Assembly (NCBI GenBank): GCA_963971405.1
Contig: OZ020489.1
Coordinates: forward strand, 13,206,001 to 13,270,000
Direction of reading: 5' to 3'
Length of the DNA stretch: 64,000 nucleotides
Origin: Psococerastis gibbosa
Taxonomy: Eukaryota; Arthropoda; Insecta; Psocodea; Psocidae
Part shown: positions 9,430 to 19,995 of the stretch, piece by piece
Layout of the letters: every line of letters begins with the position of its first letter
Position numbering within the stretch: position 1 is the first letter of the stretch
Notes under the pieces: model-generated
The model's database searches: none
Seen by the model: only the letters and a program-made list of their open reading frames with translations
Told to the model about the DNA's origin: nothing
Program-made: the position numbers and the translations under genes

Positions 9430-12120
9430 AATACTGCATATTTTCAAACAATACATAGGTAGCAGCTTTGTTTACTGCTGGAATGCTATTTCCGCGCCAA
9501 ATCGAACACCTTGGAGTTAGGTTCTTTTCTATTTCAACGATATACGCTTTAATATTTTTTTTCGGGATTCAAGAGTTTTGCCAGTCAGTGGAGGATACCA
9601 ACAACTCATTTTCGATTTTTTGGAGTTAATCGGTTTGCTAATTAGAGTATCGATATGTTAAATTTTGTCCCATTTTATTAGAACTAGCTTACTCCCTATT
9701 ACAAATTTCACTTCACTAAATCACACTTTTAATAGGATGTTAATTATTTGAAATTTTCAACGTCAAAAAACTGTCGATATTAAAATAAATTGATAAATGC
9801 ACTGACGAAAATTCCTCAAGTTAAGTGTAGGGAAGCTATAAAAACACAAACAACACTTGAGAAATGCTATCACCATTTGAGATGAACTATTACTTTCCCC
9901 GATAAGAACATCACGCGTGCGTCTGTCCAATCACCTTGCAATGCAACCTTGTTGCCCAAACTTCAACAACTTAAAACGTACTTTCCTACCTAGTTAAGGT
10001 CAGTTGTGCACCATCTTCGAGTGCAGCATTATGCAAAATCCAAGGATTTCCGGCTGATATCATATCAGCGAACGTTTACTGTGCCGAAATTTATTTATTT
10101 CGTTATATGGAACAGTTTTCTTTTAACATGAACATGTAGAGTGAAATAGAGAAGTGAGTGAATTTCGGTTTTAACATAGATTAAAGTTAGGTTCGAATAA
10201 AGTACATTAATAATTGATAGTTGGACGGGCCTAGTTTTTTTTTAATTAATTGCAAACTTGGGCTTGCTTTCACGCCCACCGAGTTATTTGTGGTGCACTG
10301 TGTGTTTTGTGAAAAGAGTGTGCTAGTGTGGGGACTAACAGCTATCGGGAGCGCACTGAACAAGTTTGCCCAGGGACCATCTAAAATAGCCAGCCTTTGC
10401 CTGTTTCATAAAGAAAGTGTGAGTGAGTTCGTGATATAATCACAAAGGCTTTCACGGCCGGAGTTACTTGATGAAGCAGTTTGGAAGTACGCTTTCAGAA
10501 CGACCACGGATCCCGGATTTTACTGTTTCATTGAGTTCGTGATGTGTGGCAAACTGAAACTCTATCGGGAGTACATGGCACAACGAGCTAGTCTAAAACA
10601 GTTTGCCTTTTCCCATGTCTTGCACAGTGTAGAATTGTGTGGCTTGGACAATTCGAGCATTGATGTGTTTATGTGACAATGGTAAGCATTGTCTTAGCTC
10701 TGCTGAAACGATACCAATAAAGTCCGTAAAATCAAGGGTTCAAAGTCCATAAAAAACCGTTAAAAAGGAAGCATTGCTCTCCTTAGCACAGTAAAAACCC
10801 TTATACACACTTAAGGACCGCTTTAGATTTAAATAAAGTAATAGAAAAAGAAAAGGGAAACCTTGGCTTATACGCGGACGGAAAAAACTGTGACACTTCA
10901 CATCAATTAGTTGTCTTTAAATAATCTTATTACACAAACGTTTCCGGGCCCCCACGAGAAAAAAAATCACACACCTGAGCAACGCAACTTCTTCCTACTT
11001 CCCCAAATTACCAACGATAGTAGAATGTTACTATTAATATGCACAAGGCCAAGTTCCTACAGTACTCTGTAATACACTCAACTCACTACTCATTCAAGGA
11101 GAAATTGATAAATGCTATCGTCAATAGGCTGACGGGGCGTAACGTTGTATAGCGCAGATATTACTATATTATATATACCTAGGTATATAATTCAATTTAC
11201 TAGAATTAATAGAAAATCGCAATACGCTAACTAACTAAATAAATAAATGTAAATAAATAAGTTGCGTTGCCAACAGACAAAGTCCAAAAAAGACATCACT
11301 TACAGTAAAAACGTAAAACATTACCCAAGAAACAAGCAAATTGAAAAGTGGGTGAAAAAAAATAGCATCTTATGGATTATAACTAAGTGTTTTTTTTCCT
11401 ATTATATAAAATTCCATTTACTCCCCTGCCCCTGCAGCTAATATGGGTAGTTTACCATAAATTACAAACTATGGTGAAATCCCTCCCCGGAGGAAATATT
11501 TAACAATTTATGTGCGAAATAGTAGGTTTCAGGTGCGATTAGTTATTGCCGTCAAATAACTTAATAGAGCCGAAGAAATTGTACACAGGACTACAGGTGG
11601 AGTCCACGAAACCGCTAAAAGGACGAATAACAAACGAATTGGGAGTCTCTAGATGATGGTCCGTCGTGCAAAATCGAGATGACTTGAGGAGTGTTGTTGA
11701 GCAGGCCAAACCCCATCCAGGGATGTAGAGCCAGAAGAAAATGTTGTAGAAGTGAACATAGGATGTGAAAATTTGGAACTGAAAAATGTGGCACCCGTCA
11801 GATTTGAAGTGAACACCTCGCGCATAACAAAATCGGACATTCTATTCCTCTTGGGCTATTTCATTTACAAAAAAACAATATGTACCCATTACGGATTGCG
11901 TGTCAAGGACATAACCACATCAGACAAATAAAGTTAAATTACCAATTGATCTAGTTACAATGTTGTTTGAACTTAATTACCATGCAATTGGAGAAGCAAC
12001 AATGCCCCATCAGAGACGGTAGACGCCTGTATCTCACCAAATAAAAACTAATTAATATCGTATCTATTTTTTAACTGTGATTTTTTAGTTTTGTATTGGT
12101 TGCCCGGAGAGAAGAATAAT
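9430..12120. other. Intergenic, no gene seen; one short MITE fragment
   Basis: AT-rich sequence with no supported gene. 10441-10545 holds a fragment of the CACGGCCGGAGTTAC foldback family (CACAAAGGCTTTCACGGCCG ... GATCCCGGATTTTACTG). The rest is unique-looking and low in coding signal. Confidence 0.5.
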
Positions 12121-12154
12121 ATGCCAATATGATTTGCAATGCAATACAGCAGAA

Positions 12155-12655
12155 ATGCTAAGAAGATCCTGCGGTGTAACGCTGAGCGACCAACGTAGAA
12201 ACCAAAATATAAAGCATGAGATGAGGACCCGTGACGTACAAGAGAAGCTAAGAGAAAAGAGGCTGACCTGCAGCCTGATCGAGGCGATTATAATACCGGT
12301 ATTTATTTAATCCCCTGGTATTAAAAATGTATAAATATAATTTTATAATGGAAAGTGCTATTCAAAATTTGTTTGTTTACAGTTATAATCCTAGGGTATT
12401 TATTTAACCCCGGTATTATAATCACCTCGATCAGGCTGCTGGTACACACGTACTATGTAGAGACGAAACTATCTAGTCAAAAGAGTAATGAACCGAGAAA
12501 TACAAGGGAGAAGATCACCAGGAAGGCCGAAATTTACACTGAGTAGAAAGATCGCCGGAGACATGAGAGGTTTGGGGCTCTCAACAGAGGACGCACACAA
12601 CAGGACTGTGTGGAAACGCTGCTGTCCTGCCGCCAACACTCCATGAGGATAAGTA
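12155..12655 (+). mobile_element. LINE ORF2 C-terminal tail, split by a MITE
   Basis: The first part encodes MLRRSCGVTLSDQRRNQNIK then HEMRTRDVQEKLREKRLT; after the MITE at 12271-12438 it resumes with VKRVMNREIQGRRSPGRPKF and KIAGDMRGLGLSTEDAHNRTVWKRCCPAANTP. This is the usual end of an RTE-like LINE ORF2. Removing the MITE and one copy of its CTG target duplication brings the two halves together. Frameshifts and missing upstream domains show it is a dead 5'-truncated copy. Confidence 0.8.
12271..12438. mobile_element. CAGCCTGATCG foldback MITE with CTG target duplication
   Basis: A 168-bp palindromic element: CAGCCTGATCGAGGCG at the left, its reverse complement at the right, and inner arms with ATTTATTTAATCCCC and ACCGG. 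It is flanked by CTG at 12268-12270 and 12439-12441 and interrupts LINE coding sequence, so the ends are exact. Copies: 20440-20597, 33012-33183, 34656-34813. A 3-bp CWG duplication suggests a CMC (CACTA/Chapaev-like) transposase source; this is inference. Confidence 0.85.
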
Positions 12656-13116
12656 AAAGTAGATTTGCAATGGGTTGCAGCCACTGAAACTAGGGACGAA
12701 AATTAAATATCACTTGCATTTTGATTTACAGGATAGCAAAATTAAAGGTGTAAACTTTTTGTTTCGTCAATGGACTGATAAAGCTTTCATAACTGAGGCG
12801 AATCAAGGCAATGTAATGCGAGTGTTCACCGGCATTTGCTTCGCTTGTTGAGAGCAGGCTTGCGAGCATAAGGCGTCACCTTAAAAGAAAACTGTCGTAA
12901 CTCAAAGAATAGACAAAAGGGGTATACCATTTTATAGAAGAATAATTATACTTATAAGTAGAACAATGAAATATCTTTGTTTGTTGCAATGAGCAGAAGA
13001 TTCTTTAGTGTTGAGGGCTAGGTAAAACGTTTTTTTCTTAATAAAACTCTCTCTCTTGCTAAATACTATTACAACTCAGTTTTCTTTGAAGGCAACGAAG
13101 TGACGGCTACTAGGCA

Positions 13117-13333
13117 ATGGCCAGTATAGTCCACGCAAAATGAGAAAAGTATGGACATGGAATGTTTTGATCCTGTACAACACCGTAAAAATATTCTTTG
13201 CACAATTTTTGTTATGCTTTGCATCCTATGCAAGAAGGTAACACAAAATGGGGCAAGGAATATTTTTATAGTGTTGCACAGGATCAAAACATTCCATGTC
13301 CATACTTTTCTCATTTTGCGTGGACTATACCCG
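13117..13333. mobile_element. Long-arm foldback element (~215 bp)
   Basis: The left arm AGTATAGTCCACGCAAAATG..GTATGGACATGGAATG..TTTTGATCCTGT is repeated inverted on the right as ACAGGATCAAAACATTCC..CATACTTTTCTCATTTTGCG..TGGACTATAC, with a short spacer. Open frames across it on both strands are mirror products. Confidence 0.8.
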
Positions 13334-13389
13334 TAAGCATTCAAACCTCAATATCCACTCTCTTCCCCTTGATCGAAATACAATCACAG

Positions 13390-13535
13390 CTTGCCTCTTA
13401 CATCTGTGCCAGTCTAAACACACCATGCGATCGGAGACGTGTCGTAACTCAACACGGGTACTAACCTACAGAGGCGACTGAAGAGATCAACCGGATGCAT
13501 TCATTAAATTGTTTGTATGCAATTAGCCTTTCATA
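13390..13535. mobile_element. SINE family C copy
   Basis: Inverted relative to the copy at 15170. It contains ATGCGATCGGAGACGTGTCG, TAACTCAACACGGGTACTAA, ACAGAGGCGACTGAAGAG and AATTGTTTGTATGCAATTAG. Confidence 0.65.
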
Positions 13536-14060
13536 AGAAAAAAGCATTCACAACCTTCCAACAAATCAAAATCAAATACAGCCTACCTTGTTCAAACTCA
13601 TTTTCGAAACATCACCTTGTTCAATCACCACTCTAAACAACCAATCGGAGATGTGATCACTTGTGTTTCCGTAAATGAACTGAAATGCCAATTAAGGAAG
13701 CTCTCAATTAAATGCTATTGAAGCGTAGGGAACGATCAGGAAGAGGGGTGAAGACAAGAGTCTCGTCGCAGATGATCTCCCAATCGAGCAAGGTTAAGAT
13801 GCAATCGGTTGAAACCAGTGACTAACTTAACCTAGACCGCCAAAATTCAAAAGCACAGCTGTATTCTCTTCAACCGTGACATTTGAGAGCTTCCCGTGCA
13901 AAAAGGCAGATTCTACGCAGCAGATCTGCTTAGAGATCTATTCAAATACATTGAAGCATATGGGTTGGTACTCAAAGGCAAATTCCATTGCAGTAGATTC
14001 ACTGGCGTATACATACATATTTAAATTAAATAAAAATATAAAAGACAAGATCGCCTCTAG

Positions 14061-14889
14061 AGGTGGGCCGTTCTTGGTTTTCTCGGGAACTTGCGTTCTC
14101 AGTTCAAGTGATTCAAAAGGAACAGCTCTTATTATGCGTTCTTTTAAGAACCGGTTCATGGCTTCCTCTCAATCCCAACCCAACACTGGCAACTGGTTCA
14201 CTGGTAGACGTTGATCGTTCCCTATACAGTTCCTAGAACCTGAGAACTAGTTCGCCAATGGTTAGCGTTCGTGAAAGGGAATTTCTACGTGTTCCCCGTT
14301 CTTTCTTATACTTGAAAGTAGAGTATTTAGTTCACAACAATCGTTATTATTCAGTGGAGTATAAACTTATTTTACGTAAGTTGTTGTTGTTGTTTCTAAC
14401 GCCTGCTTTCAGCATTTCTGCTTTAAGCAACCCTGTCAGCCTGGCGGGGGGAGTGAGTCTGTTTGAGGCACCCTAAGGGCAGACTCTTTCACCTCGGGGA
14501 AAGGGGAGTTGACTAACAGGGTGGACCTCCTGATTATAGTGGATTCCGAACCACTTGGGGAACATGGTAAAGTCACACAATTAAATCGGAGGTGACCAGG
14601 ATTCGACTTATACTGCCTAAGCGCGTTATCATGTCCCACCATGTTCCCCTGCCAACGCTGTGCACACTAACAAGTTGCCGCAGTTTGAAACATGCTCTGC
14701 TCTAATGGAATCAACATGGTAAGGCCGTTGGCGTTGGTAAGTGGCGACCACTTCATATACCGGATATCTCCATTTTGCATTGCGTTCTTAAAGAACCTAA
14801 TATTTTTGTAGTCGGGAACCGGTTCAACCAGTTCATGACTCAAGAACCGTTCTTAAGAACGACTCCAGTAAGAACGACACACCTCATTC
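14061..14889. mobile_element. hAT-like non-autonomous element with 8-bp target duplication
   Basis: Flanked on both sides by GCCTCTAG (14053-14060 and 14890-14897). The left end begins AGGTGGGCCGTTCTTGG and the right end reads AAGAACGACACACCTCATTC, so the termini are roughly inverted (AGGTG.../...CACCT) with a few extra bases on the right. Internal GAACCGGTTC-type repeats recur near both ends. An 8-bp duplication with such termini is typical of hAT elements. It carries no transposase and contains a nested SINE A. Confidence 0.8.
14385..14735 (-). mobile_element. SINE family A, nested in the hAT-like element
   Basis: The minus-strand copy runs from a TTG/CAA tail at about 14383 to the head GCCAACGGCCTTACCATGTT at about 14730. 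It carries GTGGGACATGATAACGCGCT, a B-box-like AAGTCGAATCCTGG and TATAATCAGGAGGTCCACCC. Confidence 0.85.
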
Positions 14890-15169
14890 GCCTCTAGCTA
14901 TCAACTTCTTGCTGCGGGGAGAGACCCGAGACAACATAGACTTCTAATAACAAAACCGCTTACCGCGCAATGTTGACCCGAAAATCTATTAGATTTGGCC
15001 AATGGGGGGGGGCTTATACACGCCACTGAGTAGATTTTAGCTAGGTGGGCACAACCTCCCAGCAGACCTGCAGCGTAGAATCTGTAATCTTTGTATCACG
15101 GCTAGGCAAGTAGCCAGGGTAAGCAGCGATAAGCTGTTCTGTCAAACGCTGTGTTATTTATTAATGAGG

Positions 15170-15370
15170 ATTTTTTTTTCTTCAAAAAAGATTATTCGCA
15201 TACAAACAATTCAATGAATGTATCCGAATAACCTCTTCAGTCACCTCTGTAGGTAATACCTGTTTTGAGGTACGACAGATCACCGATCGCATGATGAGTA
15301 GAGACTCACACAAGTACGAACAAGCTACCACTATGCCACCAATCACTAGAACTCTTGCTCGTATCATTTA
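15170..15370. mobile_element. SINE family C copy
   Basis: Contains TTCGCATACAAACAATTCAA, CGAATAACCTCTTCAGTCAC, TACGACAGATCACCGATCGC, AGACTCACACAAG and AGCTACCACTATGCCACC. The same order appears at 44560-44715. Confidence 0.65.
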
Positions 15371-15447
15371 GCCAATGGACTCACCGGGTTATGTGATTGA
15401 CTATACCAATAACATTTACGTACACTACGGTAACCAATGAGCTACAA

Positions 15448-15745
15448 GAATGGATGCAGACGACGTGAGATTCTTGTACTGCATTGTTTGCCTGAAAGTT
15501 GAACAAGTGTGGGCACAGCAATCGGAAGTCGTGTGCGCCCCAATAAGCAACAATGGATGCCGATTTCATGATATCCAGTTTCATATTCGTTGCAAGAAAG
15601 CTGAACATGTAGGTCGTGTGGACAGCAATCAGCAGTCGTACGCACCCCAATGAGCAATACTAATGGACGCCGACATCGTGAGATTCATGTTCCTCATTGT
15701 TGGCTCTAAAGTTGAACCAGACTAATAGCAAATCAGAAGTTCAGG
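15448..15745. repeat. Tandem repeat, ~108-bp unit, ~2.7 copies
   Basis: GGATGCAGACGACGTGAGATTC / GGATGCCGATTTCATGATATCC / GGACGCCGACATCGTGAGATTC mark unit starts at about 15451, 15553 and 15663. Each is followed by TGCCTGAAAGTTGAACA-like text and GCAATCGGAAGTCG(T)G(C)GCACCCCAAT. Units are quite diverged. No convincing gene uses them. Confidence 0.75.
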
Positions 15746-15749
15746 GGCT

Positions 15750-17135
15750 GACACAACTATCCGAGTTAAAGAAATGTGTAACCAGAGGGGCTCAATGTGA
15801 AACCTCAAGTTACTACTAGTATGTGTGGCGAACCTGGTTACAATAAGCCAAAGTCAGCCGTACGCTACACCCGACCGGTTTTCAAACAAAGAAAAAAATA
15901 AATCATACCTTGGACCAGTGGGGCACACTTTGTGCCGGATGAGCATACACTGCGTCTGAATCAAGCACGTCAAAACTATCAGATAAATCTTATCGGCGGT
16001 TTCTCAACAAGCACCGAGATTTCTGTACGAAAGTCGCAGCCGCTGTGTGGGTGCCCACAAGGTTGCCGGAGACATTGAGGATCATGTAAGTTACGGGATA
16101 GTAAAATCTACAGAATAAATGCATCTAATGCTCCGTTTACCCTATCCCAAAGTAGTTTCAATGCATCTGAAAGATGGCCACCAAGACTTCCAGCCCAAAT
16201 CAGTTATGACAGAAAATCCATGGCAAATTTTAATAACAAAAGTCTCCTGAGAAAATCGTGTCAGCATAAATTAAACCCTGTGACAGTGATTCTCTTGTGC
16301 CCATTATATCTATAGAAATGCTTCCGTAAGGAGTACAGGACGGCACCTCCATGTTCCACCCAGTATTCCTTACTGAGACATTTCCCATGATTGTGGGATC
16401 GGCCGTTAATGGCTACATGCTCCGAAGTTTATAAGAAGACAATATCATAGGCCACCACTACGCACCATAGTGAATCCAATATACAGAAAGTGCTAGGAAT
16501 TCTACTTAGACCGTAAGATGAGGCTACTGCCGGGTCTGGTTGTCCGAAAAGTGGTAATGTTATAATTCACCTTAACTGCCAAGCAAGCCTGTTGGCTAGT
16601 ATAACTTATCGGGCAAGTATTTAACAGACTCCTGCCAATTAGACTTTAAACCAACAGATTCTAAGATGGGAAATTAAAGCTCCAAGCATAGGACACTAAA
16701 ACAATGGAAATTCAAAATAATACCATACTTAAATTGTCGCCACACAGGATTGGCGTCACCCCTAAGATAGGAAATTAAAGCTCCAAGCAGCACACTAAAA
16801 CAATGGAAATTCAAAATACACTAGAAAAGGGTTTTTAAATGATTGAAACCCCTACGTGACTTTTTCCAGACATGGCAAATACTATGTCCCACAGAACACT
16901 GAACCCGACCGCTTGGATCTAGGTCAAGTTATTCCGAGAGACGACACGCTGCCCTAGCCCATCAATAATTCCTGGAAATATTTTCCAGTGTAATGACTGG
17001 AGTGACATTACTGAACTATTTCGTAGATTCAAAAAGGAGGTGCAGTGCTAAATATATCCCCGCGATGAATAGTAAATAGATTATTAAAAGGAATATTTCA
17101 AACCGACTGACTAAGGGCAGTTCAAAATTTCAGAC
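15750..17135. other. Intergenic; short direct duplication only
   Basis: No supported gene. A ~55-bp segment (GGAAATTAAAGCTCCAAGCA ... ACACTAAAACAATGGAAATTC) is present twice, at 16665-16718 and 16769-16821. Confidence 0.5.
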
Positions 17136-17139
17136 AGAC

Positions 17140-17485
17140 ATTGCATTTCTGCTTTAAGAAACACGGTCAGTCTGGCAGGGGGAGTGAGTCTATTCATTAA
17201 CTTAACCCTAAGGACCGACTCCCTCACCTTGGGGAGAATGGGAGTGGACTGACAAGGTGGACCTCATGATTATAGTGGATTCCGAACCACTTGGAGAACA
17301 TAATAAAGTCACACGATTAATTCGGAGGTGACCAGGACTCGACACTAACTGGTATAGTCTCAGTATCTTTTCCCACCATGTTCCCCTGCCAACGCTGTGC
17401 ACACTACCAAGTTTGCCGCAGCTTAGAACAGGCTATGTTCAGGAGGATTCAACTTGGTATGACCGTTGGCGGGCATTTATATTTG
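17140..17485 (-). mobile_element. SINE family A copy
   Basis: The minus-strand copy carries the diagnostic pieces ATTTCTGCTTTAAGAAAC, GGGGGAGTGAGTCT, GGACCTCATGATTATAGTGG and CAACGCTGTGCACACTACCA, and ends near TTCAACTTGGTATGACCGTT. Confidence 0.85.
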
Positions 17486-17489
17486 ATTA

Positions 17490-19250
17490 TTGATGTGATG
17501 GTGATGATGAATATTGATATTTAAAATACAGACAGATTCGCATGTATCCATTTAAAGTATACAATTATTTCAATTAGCATCACACAACATGATATTTAAC
17601 TACAATATTTATGTAGAGCTAGTGAGAAGGCGCACAAATAACTGTTTGAACTACGGGAAAGCTAGTAACCAACTGACACATTGACACTGCTTCTTTGGCA
17701 CCGTTTCAAGCTACTGCCACATAATTTGCCGCCCAGAGATATAATATGAAACACTGTATCATAGGGCAGTTTTTTCCGTCGGCTAGCCGCTAGAGACAAC
17801 ACGGTTTTTCCATTGAATTGGAAGACAGCTAGCTATAAATTCATTATAAATAAATAAATAAATACGCATTTATTTGCTAACAGACAAAGTCCAATACTAT
17901 GCAAATCTTCCGTTACTTGCCGATCGAACTATTAAATAAAATTAAGTAATGACTTTTTGTTTTATTACTAAGTCAGTCTAGCGGTTAATTAATTATGAAT
18001 CAATCAATCTACACACAGTATATTGAACAGTATTACGAATCATACAATAATATCAAAATACAGTCAATGCGCCTTAAAAAATTAGTTGTAACCTAATACC
18101 CTTACACCAACCAGCCACTTGGAAAGCCAAGGACCAGCTGAATGATTTACATGACCATGATGAATATAAACAGTATATATAAACACGCGAAGCAAGAACT
18201 CTCATTATACAGCGAGTTGCATGGCAACAATGGTTACTACGCATCAATTTAATTAACTTTTTATCCCTTAGTTCTTTCACGCTTTCTACTGTTATGTTTT
18301 TGGTTACGATTTATGGGCACTTATGTGTTAGGTCCATACTGGTGGTGTCTCTATCTCACCAGACCAATTGATCTTCTCAGCGTACCAGAAAATGTAGCCA
18401 ATGTGAGCAAACAACTTTACATATGAAAGTCAGAGTCATAACCACTACACCACATAGTCCTGAACTTTATGTCTTTATTCTATTTACATTCAGGGCCGGA
18501 TTTCTTGCTGGCCTATGACACAATCAGTACCGGTAGATTTACAAAGGCATATTACCATTTAACAAGAAATCAAAACCTACTGTGGGCACATCAGGTAACT
18601 AAACTACAGGCAGCGTGTCTAGCAAAGAAGCTTTGCACAATGCAACAACTAACTCGCATCAAATGAGACACTGTCAGTGTTATTCAAATTTCAGTTAGTT
18701 GGTTGATGCCGGAGAGGGTGTGTCAACGTACCAACACAAATGCTGCCCCAAAAGGCTGTTTATAGCTTATAGAACATATAATATAATATTAATTATATTT
18801 TCGAATAAATTAGGACGTTCTTCAAGAAACTAAACGGAATCTTTAGTCAATCAACTTTGACAAGGCGACAGCTGATTTGTGACCGTTTAACATTGGGTAA
18901 CAGCCAACAGAATTAGGGAAAATAGGGTGAGTTGAACCAAGGTTAAACCTAATAACTGAACATTCTATACAACGATGTTCTGCTGCACTATTATCAGATG
19001 CAAATGAATGCAATAAAGTTACATTGTTACTTAAGATTACGCACACTTAAGGTCACTCCGCAAATAGCAAATTTAGCTGTATTTACGTAGAATAATTATG
19101 TAATTGAGTAACTCATAAATCATGTATCCATCCTAAAGGCCAGACAAGATCAATTAATTTTGGCGCAAGGCTTAATCAAGTACGAGACAACCATCACCTC
19201 ACGGTTTAATGTATATTGAACAATAAACGGTTTATTCTGTATGAAACTAT
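17490..19250. other. Intergenic, no gene assigned
   Basis: AT-rich. One minus-strand open frame at 18843-19046 ends HRCIECSVIRFNLGSTHP...SALSKLID-like text. It could be a continuation of the exon at 19305-19475, since an AG precedes AEHRCIEC in the right phase, but the support is too thin to call it. Confidence 0.3.
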
Positions 19251-19304
19251 GAGTTTACATTAATATTGATTTGCAACTATAATACATTATTACAAGGTAC
19301 TTAC

Positions 19305-19475
19305 CCATTACTTTCTTAATCATCGCAAAACAAGCAAAATCGACAGCTTTAACTTTGTAGGTCGATGTAACAGGATCTTCCACGATGCAAAAAATTAGTG
19401 CTTCTCGATTTGTTTTCAATGGCATGAACAGTATTTCACTCACTAAACATTCAATGTGTGTTTCCTCTGCTCTTA
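19305..19475 (-). CDS. Unrecognised coding exon facing TOLLIP
   Basis: The minus strand is open from just after a stop near 19477 to a consensus donor ATGG|GTAAGT at 19305/19304. It encodes (EETHIECLVSE)ILFMPLKTNREALIFCIVE then DPVTSTYKVKAVDFACFAMI and KKVM. The text has a well-balanced, protein-like composition unlike the surrounding AT-rich frames. The start is uncertain: an in-frame ATG at MPLKTNREAL would make this a first exon about 0.5 kb from the TOLLIP start, giving a divergent gene pair; an AG acceptor near 19465-19470 would make it internal. I do not recognise the family. Confidence 0.5.
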
Positions 19476-19938
19476 ATTAGGAATATCTTGATGAAAATGC
19501 GCAATAAATGACTAAAAAATTTAAAATTAAAATTGTATTTGACAAGTTTCTAAATTTAAAATTTTCTCAAAGCGATAGCGATGGCGTATGGCGTCTACCA
19601 CCAGCCACGCCACATGTAAACTAATTTTCTTTTGACACGAATAAAGTTTATTTGAATAGTTATGCATGTAATTTTCTACAAAATTAATGCAATAAAATAC
19701 CAGAAATAAATTTTTCATCTATAATATTGCTATTTATATTTAAAATATTGGAAGTCAGTTCAATATCATGTCAAATTTGGAAATAAAAACTTTTATCGTG
19801 GCATAAGAAAAAATAACAAATCGCAAATCGCAATGAATGAAATGGTCAAAATAAAAAAAATTCCAGCTGATCAATAAATCAATAACTTTTTAGTTTTCAG
19901 CTTCCTTCAAAGTTCAAGTTCAATTCAAAAACCCAAAC

Positions 19939-19995
19939 ATGGCTATTGTTGCTGAACGTGAAATAAGTGATATTAATGACGAAAGAAGGAAAAGG
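19939..19995 (+). CDS. TOLLIP: TOLLIP first coding exon
   Basis: ATG in the context AAACATGG opens MAIVAEREISDINDERRKR and runs to a donor AAAAGG|GTAAAT in phase 0, which matches the phase-0 acceptor TTTTAG|GTATTC at 26106. The joined text ...DERRKR-VFVGELPPEF reads like the charged linker before the conserved GELPxxFL block. No better upstream ATG exon was seen nearer to exon 2. The intervening 6.1 kb is mostly transposon, which explains the distance. Confidence 0.75.

Noticed and set aside
13117-13333. Overlapping open frames on both strands as a gene
   Set aside because: They mirror each other because the sequence is a foldback element.
18843-19046. Frame ending SVGCYPMLNGHKSAVALSKL as the next exon of the gene facing TOLLIP
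   Set aside because: An AG precedes AEHRCIEC in a compatible phase, but there is no good pyrimidine tract and no recognised homology; left as a note.
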